Part shown: positions 9,474 through 20,928 of the stretch, one piece after another
Numbering within the stretch: position 1 is the first letter of the stretch
Layout: every line of letters begins with the position of its first letter
Notes under the pieces: model-generated
The model's database searches: none
What the model was told of the DNA's origin: nothing
What the model saw: the letters and a program-made list of their open reading frames with translations, nothing else
Translations under genes and position numbers: made by a program
Assembly (NCBI GenBank): GCA_902806595.1
Contig: CADCXC010000005.1
Span: 3,121,670-3,185,669, forward strand
DNA: 64,000 bases
Reading direction: 5' to 3'
Origin: Pyrenopolyporus hunteri
Lineage: Eukaryota; Ascomycota; Sordariomycetes; Xylariales; Hypoxylaceae

Positions 9474-11774
9474 CTAAAACAAGCCGTCGTCATCATCAAG
9501 CTCGCCGATGGTCCCCGAGACGCCGCCGGCGCTATCATCCTCCCACCCCTCGTCGGCTGGCCGCGATGGACCTAGGAATTTTGTAGTTCGACCCGTATTA
9601 GTGATAAGGGTCGCGAGGTTAAATCGGGTTATCGGCTCATGACCAGCCATGGTGTCGTCGTACAGAATGGATAATTTCCTTGCCGTGGTCCTTTTGTATA
9701 GTACCTCGCCTAACCGGAGCTTTATCTGTATGGTGATGGGAAGACGGCGAACGAGGCTGATTTTCAGCGGCTGGTGGGTGGGCTCTAGCAGGGAGACGTA
9801 TCCGTTGGCGGTTCTATACTTGGCCGGGTTGCCCACGAAATCTTGGAACTCGTCGATGAAGTCCGGCACGTAGACGGTCACGAGCGGGTTTGCAGGGTTC
9901 GAGGAGCGAACTTCCTTGAGAAAGTCGCGGCACCACACCCGGATGTCGTGCCGCATTTTCGCCTTCTTAAACCGGGCTCGGTCGTATTGATGCACGATTT
10001 CGCTGAAATGCACTCCGCTGCGGACCATGTGGACGTACTCGAAAACCGCCTGTTCGTATTCCCGACAGTGAGCATTGTAGAGTTTAATCGCCTGCCTCAT
10101 TGGTGCGAGGATTTTGCTGAACCGGTGTCGTCCTATTATATCCCGAATGAGGGTGTTATACTGTGAAAAGCCGGGCTCTACTTGATAAGGCGCGGACGTC
10201 ATGGTCTCCCAGATCAGCTCCACCGCACCTTTTGGAATCTTAGAAGGCATTTTGGCGCGCTTCCACGCCGCGGCCACGGCTTCGCTGTTCATGATGTGAG
10301 CCCACTCCAGCAGGTCTTGCCATACGTAAAGAGGGATCGGAACCTGATGAACTCTCGATATATGGTCGGCTAGCTGCAAGGCGGTCGCAATCTCTCCATT
10401 CGAGCCGTAAGTCTCCACAACGGCTTCCAAGGTCCGTAGAGTTGGTTTCACCCGATATTCGGCGCGGAGGATCTCGTTCACTTTGGCGGGATCTTCCGCG
10501 GAGACATGTTTCCCTTCGTCGTAAGTTAAACGAGTCATATAGATGCCGAACTGGTTATATAATATGTGAGTACCGATATATCGTAAAAGCCCGGATCGCC
10601 CAAAGGCAATCATTATAGCACAGAGGAGGGGTTCGTTCATCTGTTGGCCCATAGTCACAAGGTTGTTATAAAACCTCAAGACCGCACCCTTTTTCCGCAT
10701 AATCCGTATGATATCTTCGGCCACATTTGGGTTGTCTTTGTTGAGTCCGAAGTACAGTCGCTTACGCCGGGTATGGTATCTAAGGTAGTCTAACTTTCGA
10801 ACCTGGAACCAGTGAAGCATGAATCGAGAGTTGTGCAAACTTCGAGGAGTAACCATCCTCATGGTCTTGTCATGGCCCGTGTACAGGGGCCTCGTGAGGA
10901 AACGCGCAGCTACGTACTCGGCGTATAACTCGGTTTGCCTCCACTCCGTAGTTTGCGTGCGGACCATTTCGTTCCATATCCATTTCGCGCCCATCGGATC
11001 CGTCGCAGCGCCGGCGCACCTGAGGAGGTAAATGTATTCTTCCGTCAGGAGAACCCGGCCCGCGGCCTTCAAGGCAGATAGGAGACGTAGCATAGCCCGA
11101 AGCAACCGCGAGTATAACAGTCGCGTGCCCCAGTCGTCGATGACCGAATCTAAAAGCAGCGCCTGGTACATGCCGGGATTTATATAAGAATCACCGGCTA
11201 TATCGGCCACGCTGGCGACGTGCAAAGGGTCCAAGGATCGAAGAAATTCGGTGAACGTGGGCCGAGGTAGCGCGGCGATAGCATCCTGCAGTTCGTAGTC
11301 GCGCATATGCGATATTTGTTGTAAATAGATGAGCATTTTACGAGTATCTCTTTGCCGTAGGGCGTCGAGAGCCCTTCGGAATGGATTGGGTAATCTCGTG
11401 AGCAAGTCATTGGCGGCTCTGTCTGCGGTCACGTCGGCGGCCACGTCGGCGGCCATCCAGGGATCTGGATTCGTGGGCATGCCAATGCGGAGGCCGTCCC
11501 TGGCTTGGGGTTCGGGGCCCGGCCGATCGCGAATATTTTTGAAGAAGTCATACAGCGAGGGGGAAACGACGTGTGCCTGATCAACCGCCCCGTGGAGGTC
11601 ACGTACAGAACCGGGGAGAGTCCGATATGGTGAGGAGCTGCCGGAGTTTATGCAAGCGTGTCCGGGCAGTCGATGCAGACGGAGACTAATGAGCCTCGAG
11701 CAAGTCCCTCTCGGAGGTGTGCAAAGAAGGGCGAGGTGCCCGCTGGACGGCACCGTGAAGGTAGCCGGTAACAT
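9474..11774 (-). CDS. mitochondrial gene-expression factor, ATP13/Aep2-like, helical-repeat protein
   Basis: Single-exon 766-aa protein. In-frame stops lie just upstream, so the ATG at 11774 is the first possible start. The N-terminus has few acidic residues and is rich in Arg, Leu, Ser and Thr, fitting a mitochondrial presequence. The body is a run of alpha-helical pairs like PPR repeats (for example AGRVLLTEEYIYLLRCAGAA, LRTLEAVVETYGSNGEIATA). The segment NPFRRALDALRQRDTRKML and the LPRPTFTEFLRSLDP stretch match the Pfam family I know as ATP13 (mitochondrial ATPase expression). Those proteins act in the matrix on a mitochondrial mRNA for an ATP synthase subunit. The C-terminus is acidic and Gly-rich. 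Which mRNA it acts on cannot be read from sequence; another mitochondrial PPR-like role is possible. It is divergent from LSM3. Confidence 0.75.
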   Translation of the reverse strand: MLPATFTVPSSGHLALLCTPPRGTCSRLISLRLHRLPGHACINSGSSSPYRTLPGSVRDLHGAVDQAHVVSPSLYDFFKNIRDRPGPEPQARDGLRIGMPTNPDPWMAADVAADVTADRAANDLLTRLPNPFRRALDALRQRDTRKMLIYLQQISHMRDYELQDAIAALPRPTFTEFLRSLDPLHVASVADIAGDSYINPGMYQALLLDSVIDDWGTRLLYSRLLRAMLRLLSALKAAGRVLLTEEYIYLLRCAGAATDPMGAKWIWNEMVRTQTTEWRQTELYAEYVAARFLTRPLYTGHDKTMRMVTPRSLHNSRFMLHWFQVRKLDYLRYHTRRKRLYFGLNKDNPNVAEDIIRIMRKKGAVLRFYNNLVTMGQQMNEPLLCAIMIAFGRSGLLRYIGTHILYNQFGIYMTRLTYDEGKHVSAEDPAKVNEILRAEYRVKPTLRTLEAVVETYGSNGEIATALQLADHISRVHQVPIPLYVWQDLLEWAHIMNSEAVAAAWKRAKMPSKIPKGAVELIWETMTSAPYQVEPGFSQYNTLIRDIIGRHRFSKILAPMRQAIKLYNAHCREYEQAVFEYVHMVRSGVHFSEIVHQYDRARFKKAKMRHDIRVWCRDFLKEVRSSNPANPLVTVYVPDFIDEFQDFVGNPAKYRTANGYVSLLEPTHQPLKISLVRRLPITIQIKLRLGEVLYKRTTARKLSILYDDTMAGHEPITRFNLATLITNTGRTTKFLGPSRPADEGWEDDSAGGVSGTIGELDDDDGLF

Positions 11775-12476
11775 TGCAAGCGGTGCCGAGGGTTATCATG
11801 GCCGGCCTCAAGAAAGCTAAGGTACCGCGCCTACGGAACGTTATACCTGTTTACTGAACAGGGAGAGGCACACATCGGTCACAGAAAAGAAATATTAAAA
11901 AAAATGAGAGACAGGAAATGGTACAATACAAGTGCTGCCCCTAATATGGGAAACGCGAACGCGGGGGAGCCCTGGACTAAGAAGTTGGTTAATACCGAAC
12001 ATGTGAATAGTTTGAAGTTTCGAGGTCGCTGTGTGGGAATTGCGGAGTTGTGGGGGGTACGGTGCCTGTTTGGAGATCCCCAATTAGCCCCCATTAGCAC
12101 CCGTCTGGGGTATCTTAGCTATCCGAGATAGGCTAGGAACTTACACAGGTACCTGTACCTAGGTACCCAGGTTGGCCTTTAGTAGACCTTGGTTAGCTGC
12201 ATATCCTTCTATCATATACTATACAATAGGGCAGCTTAGATAAGCCGATTCATAGCTTTGGCCAAGCCGGCGGGCGTGGGGCGTCCCGCTTACAATTACC
12301 TAATTCACTAACAATCCATCAACACCGAATCGTCAAAACCTTCATATATCAACCGTCCTCGTCCGAACAACAGCCCCATTACCCCGTTCCAGCGACACTC
12401 ATTACCATTTACGCATTTATCCGTCTTACAGTCCATATATTCCCCAGCAGACCGCATCCAATATAAGCCCATAACA
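11775..12476. promoter_or_regulatory. divergent spacer between the ATP13-like gene and LSM3
   Basis: A 702-nt spacer with no supported gene. GGTACC/TACCTAGGTACC palindromes occur at 12148-12168. A 19-codon frame from 11798 is too short to credit. Open frames at 12308-12663 (-) are antisense to LSM3 and its leader and are shadows. The spacer must carry the promoters of both genes. Confidence 0.45.
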
Positions 12477-12935
12477 ATGGCTGGTGCTGAAGAGGGTCCA
12501 GCTGCCGGCTCGGTATCAGAGCCGCTTGATCTTGTGCGTCTGCTCCTCGATGAGGTGGTGTTCGTAAAGTTACGAGGTGACCGCGAGTTGAAAGGCCGCC
12601 TCCACGTACGTACATGAAGAACCCCCAAATTAGCCCCTCGCTTCCCCGACTAATCATGTTCAAGGCCTACGACAGTCATATGAACCTAGTCTTGGGTGAT
12701 GTTGTGGAGACCATCTACACGGTAGACGAAGACGACGAAGATGAAGAGATTAGAGTGAGTGTTATATTATAGCACTACAACGGGTGCTCTTTTCTGACCC
12801 TGTCTCAGACCACAACCAAGAAGTCTGAAATGTTGTTTGTGCGAGGTACGCTGTTCACCCCTTGGCCCCTTCTTAATCTAACATTCTGTCTTAGGCGACA
12901 GCGTCGTTCTCGTATCCCCGCAGAACTCATCATGA
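12477..12935 (+). CDS. LSM3: U6 snRNA-associated Sm-like protein LSm3, four exons
   Basis: Member of the Lsm2-8 ring (binds the U6 snRNA 3' end in the nucleus) and the Lsm1-7 ring (cytoplasmic mRNA decapping). Model: exons 12477-12605, 12665-12754, 12809-12845 and 12895-12935, giving 98 aa, the usual length. Introns are 59, 54 and 49 nt, each GT..AG. The Sm1 motif spans VFVKLRGDRELKGRLHAYD and SHMNLVLGDV; the Sm2 motif is MLFVRGDSVVLVSP near the C-terminus. An acidic insertion DEDDEDEE sits between Sm1 and Sm2, as in other LSm3 proteins. The start ATG is in strong context (CAATGG). The gene is hidden from simple ORF searches because no exon exceeds 43 codons; the model rests on continuous Sm-fold homology across all three junctions. 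Confidence 0.95.
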
Positions 12936-14437
12936 GTATCAGCGACAGGGATGTCTACCCCTTCGCCTAGAAAGTGCCGTAATAGCCCTAGAGCACTCTT
13001 ATCTCTATCGAGGCTCGTCAAATGTGTCTACCTAGGTACCTAACCGCATAGGTTCCTACCTAGACAGCTTCAGACTCTAATTAAGAATAAAGAACTCGGT
13101 CCAGAAGCAAGTAAAACCACCCGTCCTCAAACGGAACACGGCTCATTCAGAAAGATGCGCGGATGCTTTAGGCTGTTTCTCGGACTCGAGCGCGTCTTCG
13201 GACTAGTGGCGGGAATTACCATCGTCAACCTATATACCCTATTCAGGTACGGTGGTGCTTGGTTTTTAGACGATAGGGGCTTCGGCCAGGCACACACTCC
13301 CGCTAGTCATATCCATTTAATGCAACGTTTCTGTTTCGGAAATCATTCATCCAGATTCGCGGGGACTCTTCTAATCAAATCTTCCAATTTAGTCTAGTCA
13401 GTTATCAGTCGATTTCTCCAGGAGAATAATGGAGTTTGCCTATCTGATAAACTTATATCCCGACACGTATTAACACGTACCGCCTATTCACCCTACCCCT
13501 ATCGATGGCTAAAAGTTCACCCTCATACCACCATACCATCTATTTCCGGCGTCAACTTAACTAGCCCTCAACTCTCCCAGTTCTACTTAGTTCTCAGAGG
13601 GACCTTAAGCCTCCCAAAGGGTTTTTGTGAATAACTCCGTAGCCCCTTTCTTAATGGCATACCTTCAGGATCTCAACTCCATCGGGTGGATCTCTAGTCA
13701 CCCCTCTCTATCGTCCTCTTTATCATTCATTTTCGACGATAAGGCATTATAATCTCACTTAGGTTAAGGACGGGCCCATACGAACTTCATCCACCTGTTG
13801 TCTGACCGTAGCACCTTCATCCCTCGTAGCTGGGGTTATCACCCGCGCCGCATTTGATATTGCTGTCGCCGTACACCTTGGCTACTGGGACTCGTGCTCT
13901 GGTAAACCCCAACCAATCAAATAGGTATCTAAGGTGTTTCATACCTAACAAACGAGCCATTAGTAGGAGTGGGCCGATGCCGACTCGTTGGGGTGACCGT
14001 TACGCGGCTTGAGTAACTTCTACTGTTCGGGTGACGGGAATCGCTCCGAGAATAATCGGGGGGCGAAGATGCCGTAGGACGGTGTACGATTAATCTAGCC
14101 GTAAGACCTTAGCTAATACTACCGAGGTATTAGGTAGACGTGAATAGAGAAGCGTGGCTCGAATCAAGAAGTAAGAGACGATGGTTGACACCATCAGTGC
14201 TCGGGTAAGGGTAAGGGTAAGGGTTAGGGTTGGGGTTAGGATCTGAAGTACAGGCCTTAGCTATTGTATGTCCCCAAAGTAGGTAATTATATTCATGATG
14301 ATTCCTAAAAAGTGCTTTAATGCTCTAAAACATATACACGATAAACCTAGGCACTTAACAGTTATAGGCCTATCCGGTTGAGACAGTTTGGGAGGATTAT
14401 TAGCAGTTATATACGACCTCTATAGGCTGAGGCAACC
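12936..14437. other. intergenic region with interstitial telomere-like tract
   Basis: No supported gene in 1.5 kb. The 80-codon frame at 13155-13397 has no recognisable feature. A TACCTAGGTACCTA motif is at 13029-13042. The telomere-like tract at 14203-14240 is listed separately. Confidence 0.55.
14203..14240 (+). repeat. interstitial telomere-like hexamer tract
   Basis: Six consecutive hexamers are seen: GGGTAA three times, then GGGTTA, GGGTTG, GGGTTA, then GG. GGGTTA is the permuted fungal telomere repeat TTAGGG; the others differ by one base. The tract is short and imperfect, so it may be an old repair scar, a telomere-binding-protein site, or a chance remnant. Confidence 0.8.
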
Positions 14438-16420
14438 CTAAAGTGCATATCTGAAACCCCTATTATCTAACTCAGTAACATCCCGCATCCCTTGCTCGAT
14501 AGCTTCTTTTTCTTGCTCTTCCGAAAGCCCTGAGCCATCTATGAAAGCCTCCCGGTCCCGTTTCTTATTTACCGCCCACATGTAAATATAAAGAACGACG
14601 ACCATTGCGGTCTTTACGGAGTAGCCGATAAGAATACTAGATAGAAAGGTTAGACTCCGCTCTTGAAGCTCTAGTACCAGAGACTTACGCGACATAAGCT
14701 GAGGTATAGAATGGCGCCTCCGCGTCGACGAAAGTCTGCGGCCCTATAATATTTCCGATGCAGTAACCCACGAATAGAAAAGCACCAGTAAGTTGTTTCT
14801 TCGTGTAGCCGGCCACGTTACTGCTGACCATGGTTAGGCTGAGACTAAAACCCACCGACGAGAACGAGCACAGCCATAGCGCGACCAATCGTCCCCATCT
14901 ATTATCCGTCCCATCAGGGCCAACCGGTAGCACGACGAGGGCGGTGCTGCAGCCGACGCAGATCAAATTACTCGCGAGCATGACTATGCAGCGCATGTTG
15001 GGAAATCGGGAACTAATCCAACCCGAAAGGAGGAGCGAGAAAAATTGTACCGCGTTCCCCGGGATCTGGAGATACTGTGCTTCAAGCACGTCGAAACCGA
15101 ATGTCTCTAAGATGATCGAGGTGAACTATGTCGACTGTTAGTATAGATCCTTATGTGTCGCTACAAAAATCCGGGGCCATACGCTCGATTGGGCGGCAAT
15201 CGGAATCTGAGAGGCGATGGACATGACGAACAGAATCCAGGTCTTTGGATCCGAGAGACACTGCCACATTTGGTAAGCCTTGAAGTGATGGTTCTTCACG
15301 CCTTGTTTATTCATGGCTACTCGTTCGACTGCGATGATCTTCTGTCTCTCGTCTAGGAATCCGGCCGTCAAGGGCAAGTCGGGCATGAAGATCAGGAATA
15401 CTAAGCCCCAAGCCAAACTTATTGAGCCAAATATCAGGAAAATATACATCCACGGCGCTAGGCCAGAGGTGATGTGGCCGATCTGTTACATGTTAACCCC
15501 TGATGCTGGTGGCCCAAGACTTACGCGCCAACATAGAGCTTGGTTATGGAACGAGACAAGAAAAATAGCGAGACGAATAGCTATGACATACTGCGCACAT
15601 GTTAAGGACGGCTAGTCTTAGTTCGGCTCAATAAGAAACTAACCAGCGTAACCTAGTAGTCCGCCACAAATCCCAGCAATCCCATTCATGCTGTAGTAAG
15701 TCGTCAACCGCAAGGGCTGCTCGTCCTGGCGCCACCACATCGAAAGAACGAGCACGAAGCCCGGATTCACGGCCGCCTCGGAGCATCCCAGCAAGAAGCG
15801 GTTCACGGCCATTCCGGCGAAGTTCTTGCACGCCGGGGTAACGATGGTGAGCATGCCCCAAACTGGGACTCCGTCAGCCGCATCGCAAAAACCTACCAGT
15901 GGAATAATGGGTGGGTAGGCGGTAATCACCTAAAGTAGACCCACCGATGAACTTCCCGACCGGAAGTCTTTGGAGAAGATAGCCGGCGGGCCATTGCGCT
16001 ACCAGGTAGCCTGAGGGTAGATCCAACGGAGGTCAGTCACCGCCCGTTTATCTTTCGCTATTATCGAGGGCTCGTACCAAAGTAGAAGATTGACAAAGAC
16101 CAGGAGTAATCTTGGCCGTGTAAACCCAGCCCTTCCCTCAACCCGAAGACGCTGGAAAAGTTGACGCTCGCCTTATCGAGGTACTGAAGTAAGTAAGTCC
16201 CCATCAGAAGCGGTAGAATGCGCCAATCGATTTTCCGGAGGACCTCGCGTGCTTCCTCGGGATCGAGATGTGTGACATCTTGCCTTTGATAGAGGTCGTA
16301 TGCGTCGTCGAAGTCCCTAGAGGATGCTAGTGATGGCTCTTCTGCCCGGGAGAGAACCGGGTCGGGGAAATGCTCCGTGCCATTTGGGAGAGGTTTGGCC
16401 GTTGGGCTCTTCTCATCCAT
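14438..16420 (-). CDS. MFS transporter, Dal5-like anion:cation symporter family, multi-exon
   Basis: Twelve-TM transporter of the plasma membrane, of the family that takes up allantoate, nicotinate, pantothenate and similar acids; the substrate is not predictable. Exons (minus strand): 16420-16078, 16010-15930, 15862-15644, (15580-15525), 15482-15165, 15104-14689, 14636-14438. The N-terminus is cytosolic (MDEKSPTAKP) with the family's VLRKIDWRILPLL before TM1 and LLQYLDKASVNF. Later marks are NRFLLGCSEAAVNPGFVL, LSMWWRQDEQPLR, LAPWMYIFLIFG, YLQIPGNAVQFFSLLLSGW, and the C-terminal LIGYSVKTAMVVVLYIYMW. Most junctions have good splice signals (for example TACTAAC in the 15105-15164 intron). The junction after LLGYA is the exception: a direct join to IGHITSG shifts frame, and only an extra 56-nt exon keeps frame (543 aa). 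The gene may use that exon or be damaged there. Confidence 0.85.
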
Positions 16421-17636
16421 GCTACTCTCCGGGACTAACTAAAGGAACTAGCTAAAGGAAGAGAGACTATGGGCTAGGAGGTGCTTCGTTGAAGAGGGCT
16501 AGTAGAATAATATATTCCATCTGGTATCCCGTTCTTTCGCATGCCCGCTCATTATTCTGAGTAGTTATGAATCAAACCCCCTCTTTGGTCTACGATGTTA
16601 CCCTGTGGTTGATAATATAACAGGGTCCCGTATGTAAGTGTTATCTTAGGTAAGATGTGCCCTGGGGCGAGTATAAGACGGAAATAGACATATACTATGC
16701 GGGGGAAGCTGTATGGAGGTCGGTATTATATGTCTTGTTTGGTGGATGTAAGTATCGGTAGATAGTTGAATGTATTGCTATGTTGGGAAGATGGTATACG
16801 ATAACTCTCTGCGAGCTATGTTGAAGCGGATTTCGAAACGACGTCTCTATGGACGCGGTCCCCTAACGTATCCGAATCGCCATATAGACAATATAGAGGT
16901 AAGGGTTATTGTTAGACTATCTTGCGAGTATCTAAGATAGAGGAAGGGGTCCTTAAGGCTCCTATGATATCGACCGTGTCCCGCCCCAGAGTAAGGGCGA
17001 CTTGGGGGAGATTTACCGGCGAATATCATGTCTAACTCTGGGAATAGTCCCGATACGTCTGGCCCAATTGTAGGCGCTCGTCTTTCTCAACCTCCAAGGG
17101 AATTTCTCCAACCTAAAGCGTCTATGAATAGTATGAAAGGCGGGATGGTTCTCTTGTTGAATTAATACCCTCTGGAATAATAGTCTATTATATCGGAGAC
17201 GTGGCATAAGTAGCTCCGCCTTGAGAGGACAAATCGTGTGGTGGATAGGGGCCTACTGAGAGGTTCACTATACGGACTTTCTGAAGGTTAGAGGGGTTTA
17301 GAATCGCATGTTATAACTAGTCATTCCTTGGATTTAGTTAATATCTACACCACAAGGTATTATAAAGAAAATCGATGCGGAGGTTGAATTTAGGTAAGGT
17401 TGATGTTGAAGTCGAAGTTGAAGTTGAAGTGATCGTGTCTAGCATCTTTGGCCCACCCCGCTTTTATGGTTGGTGGTACGTACCTACGGTACATTGCATA
17501 GTACCTGCGTATCAGAGACTACGAAGCTCGGGCCACCTTGATCAATGCGATCCCCTCCAAAAAGATGCAAAAGGGAATTTCCCGTGTCGAGCTCACCTTT
17601 ACAAACTCTCAGTACGGGCCAAAAAAAGTTCGCGAG
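16421..17636. promoter_or_regulatory. divergent spacer between the MFS transporter and uL15m genes
   Basis: A 1.2-kb spacer with no supported gene. Small open frames at 16847-17207 (-) lack features. A degenerate hexamer repeat related to GTTGAA is at 17399-17428. An in-frame ATG at 17538 upstream of the uL15m start is possible, but the added 33 residues do not look like a better presequence. Confidence 0.45.
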
Positions 17637-18600
17637 ATGCCTCCACGAATACCCACCCGGCTCGCTGCGCAATGCTGCAGGGCATCGGCCAAGCAGCCTA
17701 GCCATTCGTCCCTCGTGGGCTTGTTCAATGCGCTCTCAATCCAGTCCCGGAGCGCTTCCATCCTTGCGAACCTGTCCGACAACCCAGGCGCTCATCAGAA
17801 ACGTATTCGTGTCGGTCGTGGTCCGTCTTCGGGAAAGGGTAAGACGTCTGGGAGGGGTCACAAGGGTCAGAAGCAGCATGGAAAAGTCAAGCCGTGGTTC
17901 CAGGGTGGCCAGACACCTCTGGTCGTCCAGAGGGGAACGCTTGGTTTCGAGAATCTGTACGGCTGAATCGCCTCTCGTTGCTCTTCAAATCGGTGCCCGG
18001 GACTAATTATTCGGCAGTCATGCGCCTGTCATGTCCGAGATCAACATTGACAAGCTTCAACAATGGATCGACGACGGCCGGATCGACGCTACGAAACGGA
18101 TCACGCCGAAAGAGCTGATCCAGTCCAATCTTGTTGGAACAATCAAGGACGGGATTAAGCTACTAGCTAGGGGGGGTGATTCGCTGAAGCAACCGATCGA
18201 TATCGTCGTCTCCCGCGCTTCAGCCTCGGCCATAGATGCGGTTGAGAGAGTGGGAGGAAAGATCATGACACGATACTATACTAAACAGTCCATAAAGCGA
18301 TTGGTAGAGGGCAAGAGTTTCCACACCGACAAGGCTTTGCCAACCGGGCCGGAGCATGTGGAACCGGTCTTGCAAGAGGTCCGACAGAAGGGGTTCTTTT
18401 ACAGGCTGCCAGACCCGACGTCTCGTTGGGATATCGAATATTACCGAGACCCCGCGCACCGAGGCTACCTAAGCCACACGTTGAAGCCGGGCGAGTCGCC
18501 CAGTTTGTACTTCAAGGTGCCGCCGGCGCAAATCTCGAAGAGCCAGAAGAAGCAGAAGGGAGACAAGCCGGAGGAGACGAAGCTCTGGGACAAGCTGTAA
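17637..18600 (+). CDS. MRPL10: mitochondrial large-subunit ribosomal protein uL15m, two exons
   Basis: Component of the mitochondrial 54S subunit. Model: exons 17637-17956 and 18018-18600, 300 aa. The 61-nt intron runs GTACGG to GGCAG with GACTAAT near the end; the join gives the continuous family stretch GFENLHAPVMSEINIDKLQ. The Arg/Ser/Ala-rich N-terminus (about 1-45) is a mitochondrial presequence. The L15 signature GRGPSSGKGKTSGRGHKGQK follows at about residues 59-78, with KPWFQGGQTPL after it. The C-terminal two thirds carry the L15 fold (PIDIVVSRASASAIDAVERV) and a fungal mitochondrial extension ending in a Lys-rich tail. The symbol is the yeast name for the uL15 homologue. The gene ends only about 355 nt before the A+T-rich block and shows no sign of mutation leaking from it. 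Confidence 0.92.
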
Positions 18601-18954
18601 TAGTGTACCCGTCGAATCTGCAGAATGTATCATATTCCATACCGCAACTCCAGGTATATATAAGGTGACCCGGCTAAAAAGTGGTACATATTATTATTGC
18701 GTATACCCGCAGACCCTCTTACCAGCCATTCGGAAATCAAGGACCAGTGAAACTGCATACTCTTTTTGTCCCTTTGGCTCGAGATGGAGTATGATGAGGG
18801 AATGTTCTGAGTGATTTACTAATGACCTGGCCGGGCGTGGAAGTATAGATGTTCTTATGCCGTGTCTTTATGGCTGTAAGTAGGTAAGTAATCCGTACAT
18901 GTAGAAGGGGATCCATTATTTACATGTAGGTACATACCCATTTATAGGTTAGAC
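18601..18954. other. 3' flank of uL15m up to the A+T-rich block
   Basis: Normal-composition DNA with no gene. It changes to saturated A+T sequence within about 100 nt after 18,960. Confidence 0.6.
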
Positions 18955-19025
18955 GAAGTCTTAGAAACCGTTAAACCGCCATTCATTTTTATTTTACCGT
19001 ACTATTTAACATATAATACGATATA
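18955..19025 (+). repeat. left terminal inverted repeat of the A+T-rich block
   Basis: Matches the reverse complement of 59904-59973 over 70 bases, with seven mismatches and one 1-base gap by hand alignment; the three mismatches in the inner part are all C/T. It includes the shared segments CCGTTAAACCGCCATTCATT and ATTTTACCGTA. Similarity starts just outside the composition change (GAAGTC). Confidence 0.85.
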
Positions 19026-20928
19026 CCATATTTTTAACTATTAAAATTACATATATAATTTAACGTATATTTTTATTTAATTATATAATATTAAAAAATA
19101 TTAATTAAATTAAATATTTATTTAAATATTTAAATAAAATAATAAAAATTATTAATTAATTATTATTAAAAATAATTTTATATATTTTATAAATTTATAA
19201 CGTAATTAAATTTAAACTTTACGATTTAACGTACGCGATATATTATCGAAAAGGAAAAAAATAAAAAAAAAATAAAAATATTTTATTATTTAATATAATT
19301 ATAAAAAAATTTAATTCGTTTTTTTTATTAAATAATTTATCGTTTTTAATTAATAATTTATTATTTTCGATTAATAATATATTATTTTTAATTATTAATT
19401 TAATATTTTTAATTAACGAATTAATTTTATCGATATATAATATCGAAATTAATAAATTTAAATATTTAAATATAAATATTTTTAAAAAAGTTATATTATA
19501 AATTTTTTTATATAATTAAATTATTTTAAAAATTAAAATTTTTTATTTAAATTATAAATATAATTATGGTTTATTATTATATTTCGACGATTTAAACGAC
19601 GGAAATATTTTATATTATTTAATATATTATATTTATTATATTATAATTAAAAATTATTAATATAACGATAAAAAATTAAAGGAAAATATTTTTTCGAATA
19701 ATTTATATTTATTTAAAAATTAAAAAAAGAATAATTATATTAATTCGATTAAAAATAATTTAATTTTACGAAATAAAAAATATTTTTTTTAAGTGTTTAA
19801 ATCGTTCAAATCGTTAAAAAAATTTTCATTATTAAAAAAATTTCGAAAAGTAATTTAAAAAATTTTTTTATTATTTTTATTTATATAATTAAAAATATAA
19901 ATTTAAAGAAATATCGAATGTATATATATATTTTTTATCATTATATTTCTTTTTATTAATAATTATTTTAATAAATTTTAACGAATATAATTATTTAATT
20001 ATTATATTTTTTAAAAATTAAATATATTCGAAAAAAAATAAATTATTAAAGGTATTTAAGTTTTTTAAAACGTTTAAATTTTTTTACGAATAATAAAAAT
20101 TTATAAATTATTATTTAATCGAAAACGTTTATTTCGTTAATAAATATTACGTATTTTTTTACGAGAAAAAAATTAAACGTTAATTTATATAAAACGATAT
20201 ACGTTTATATATATTAAATTAAATAAATTATAATTTTAATCGAAATAAATAATATAATAAAATTTTTTTTCGTTATAATTTATATTATATTTACGATTTA
20301 AAGATATTTTTTATATTTTTAAAACGTATAACGTTTATAAATTATAATAATTTTTAATACGTATTTTATATTTATATTATATAAAAACCATCCGATAATA
20401 ATTATATTAATTAAAAATATTTCGTTAATTATTATAATTAATAGTTAAATCTTTTTTATAATATTTTTTTCGCGTATTATTTAATTCGATTTACTTAAAA
20501 TTTTTTTAATATTTATCGTATATTAATTTTATATAAAAATATATTAAAACCTTTTAAAATATATAATATTATTTCGAAAAAATATAAATATATTTATAAA
20601 ATTAAAAAGATATTAATATTTTTTATTAATAATAAATATTAAATACGATTAAATAAAAATATTAAACCGTTTAAATTTAAATCGTAATTTAAATTATTAT
20701 TTAATAAAAAACGTAAATTAAATAATTTAAGAAATAATATTAATAAATAACGAAGTAACGACGAAAAAAACGACGAAAAAAACAACGAAAAAAATAATAA
20801 AAATGGTAATAAAAATGGTAATAAAAATAATAACGATAATAATAATATAAAAAATAATAAAAATGATAATAAAAATAATAATTAATTTAATAATAAAATT
20901 AATAACGTAAATATTTTCGATATTAACG

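Noticed and set aside
9240..9575. 111-codon plus-strand frame near the 3' end of the ATP13-like gene
   Set aside because: It overlaps the real gene end antisense and has no recognisable motif.
11798..11857. Short ATG frame MAGLKKAKVPRL between the ATP13-like gene and LSM3
   Set aside because: Only 19 codons; no convincing downstream exon could be joined.
12308..12663. Minus-strand frames over the LSM3 leader and first exon
   Set aside because: Antisense to LSM3, whose four-exon Sm fold is clear.
13155..13397. 80-codon frame in the 12.9-14.4 kb spacer
   Set aside because: No family resemblance, no splice partner, composition like the surrounding spacer.
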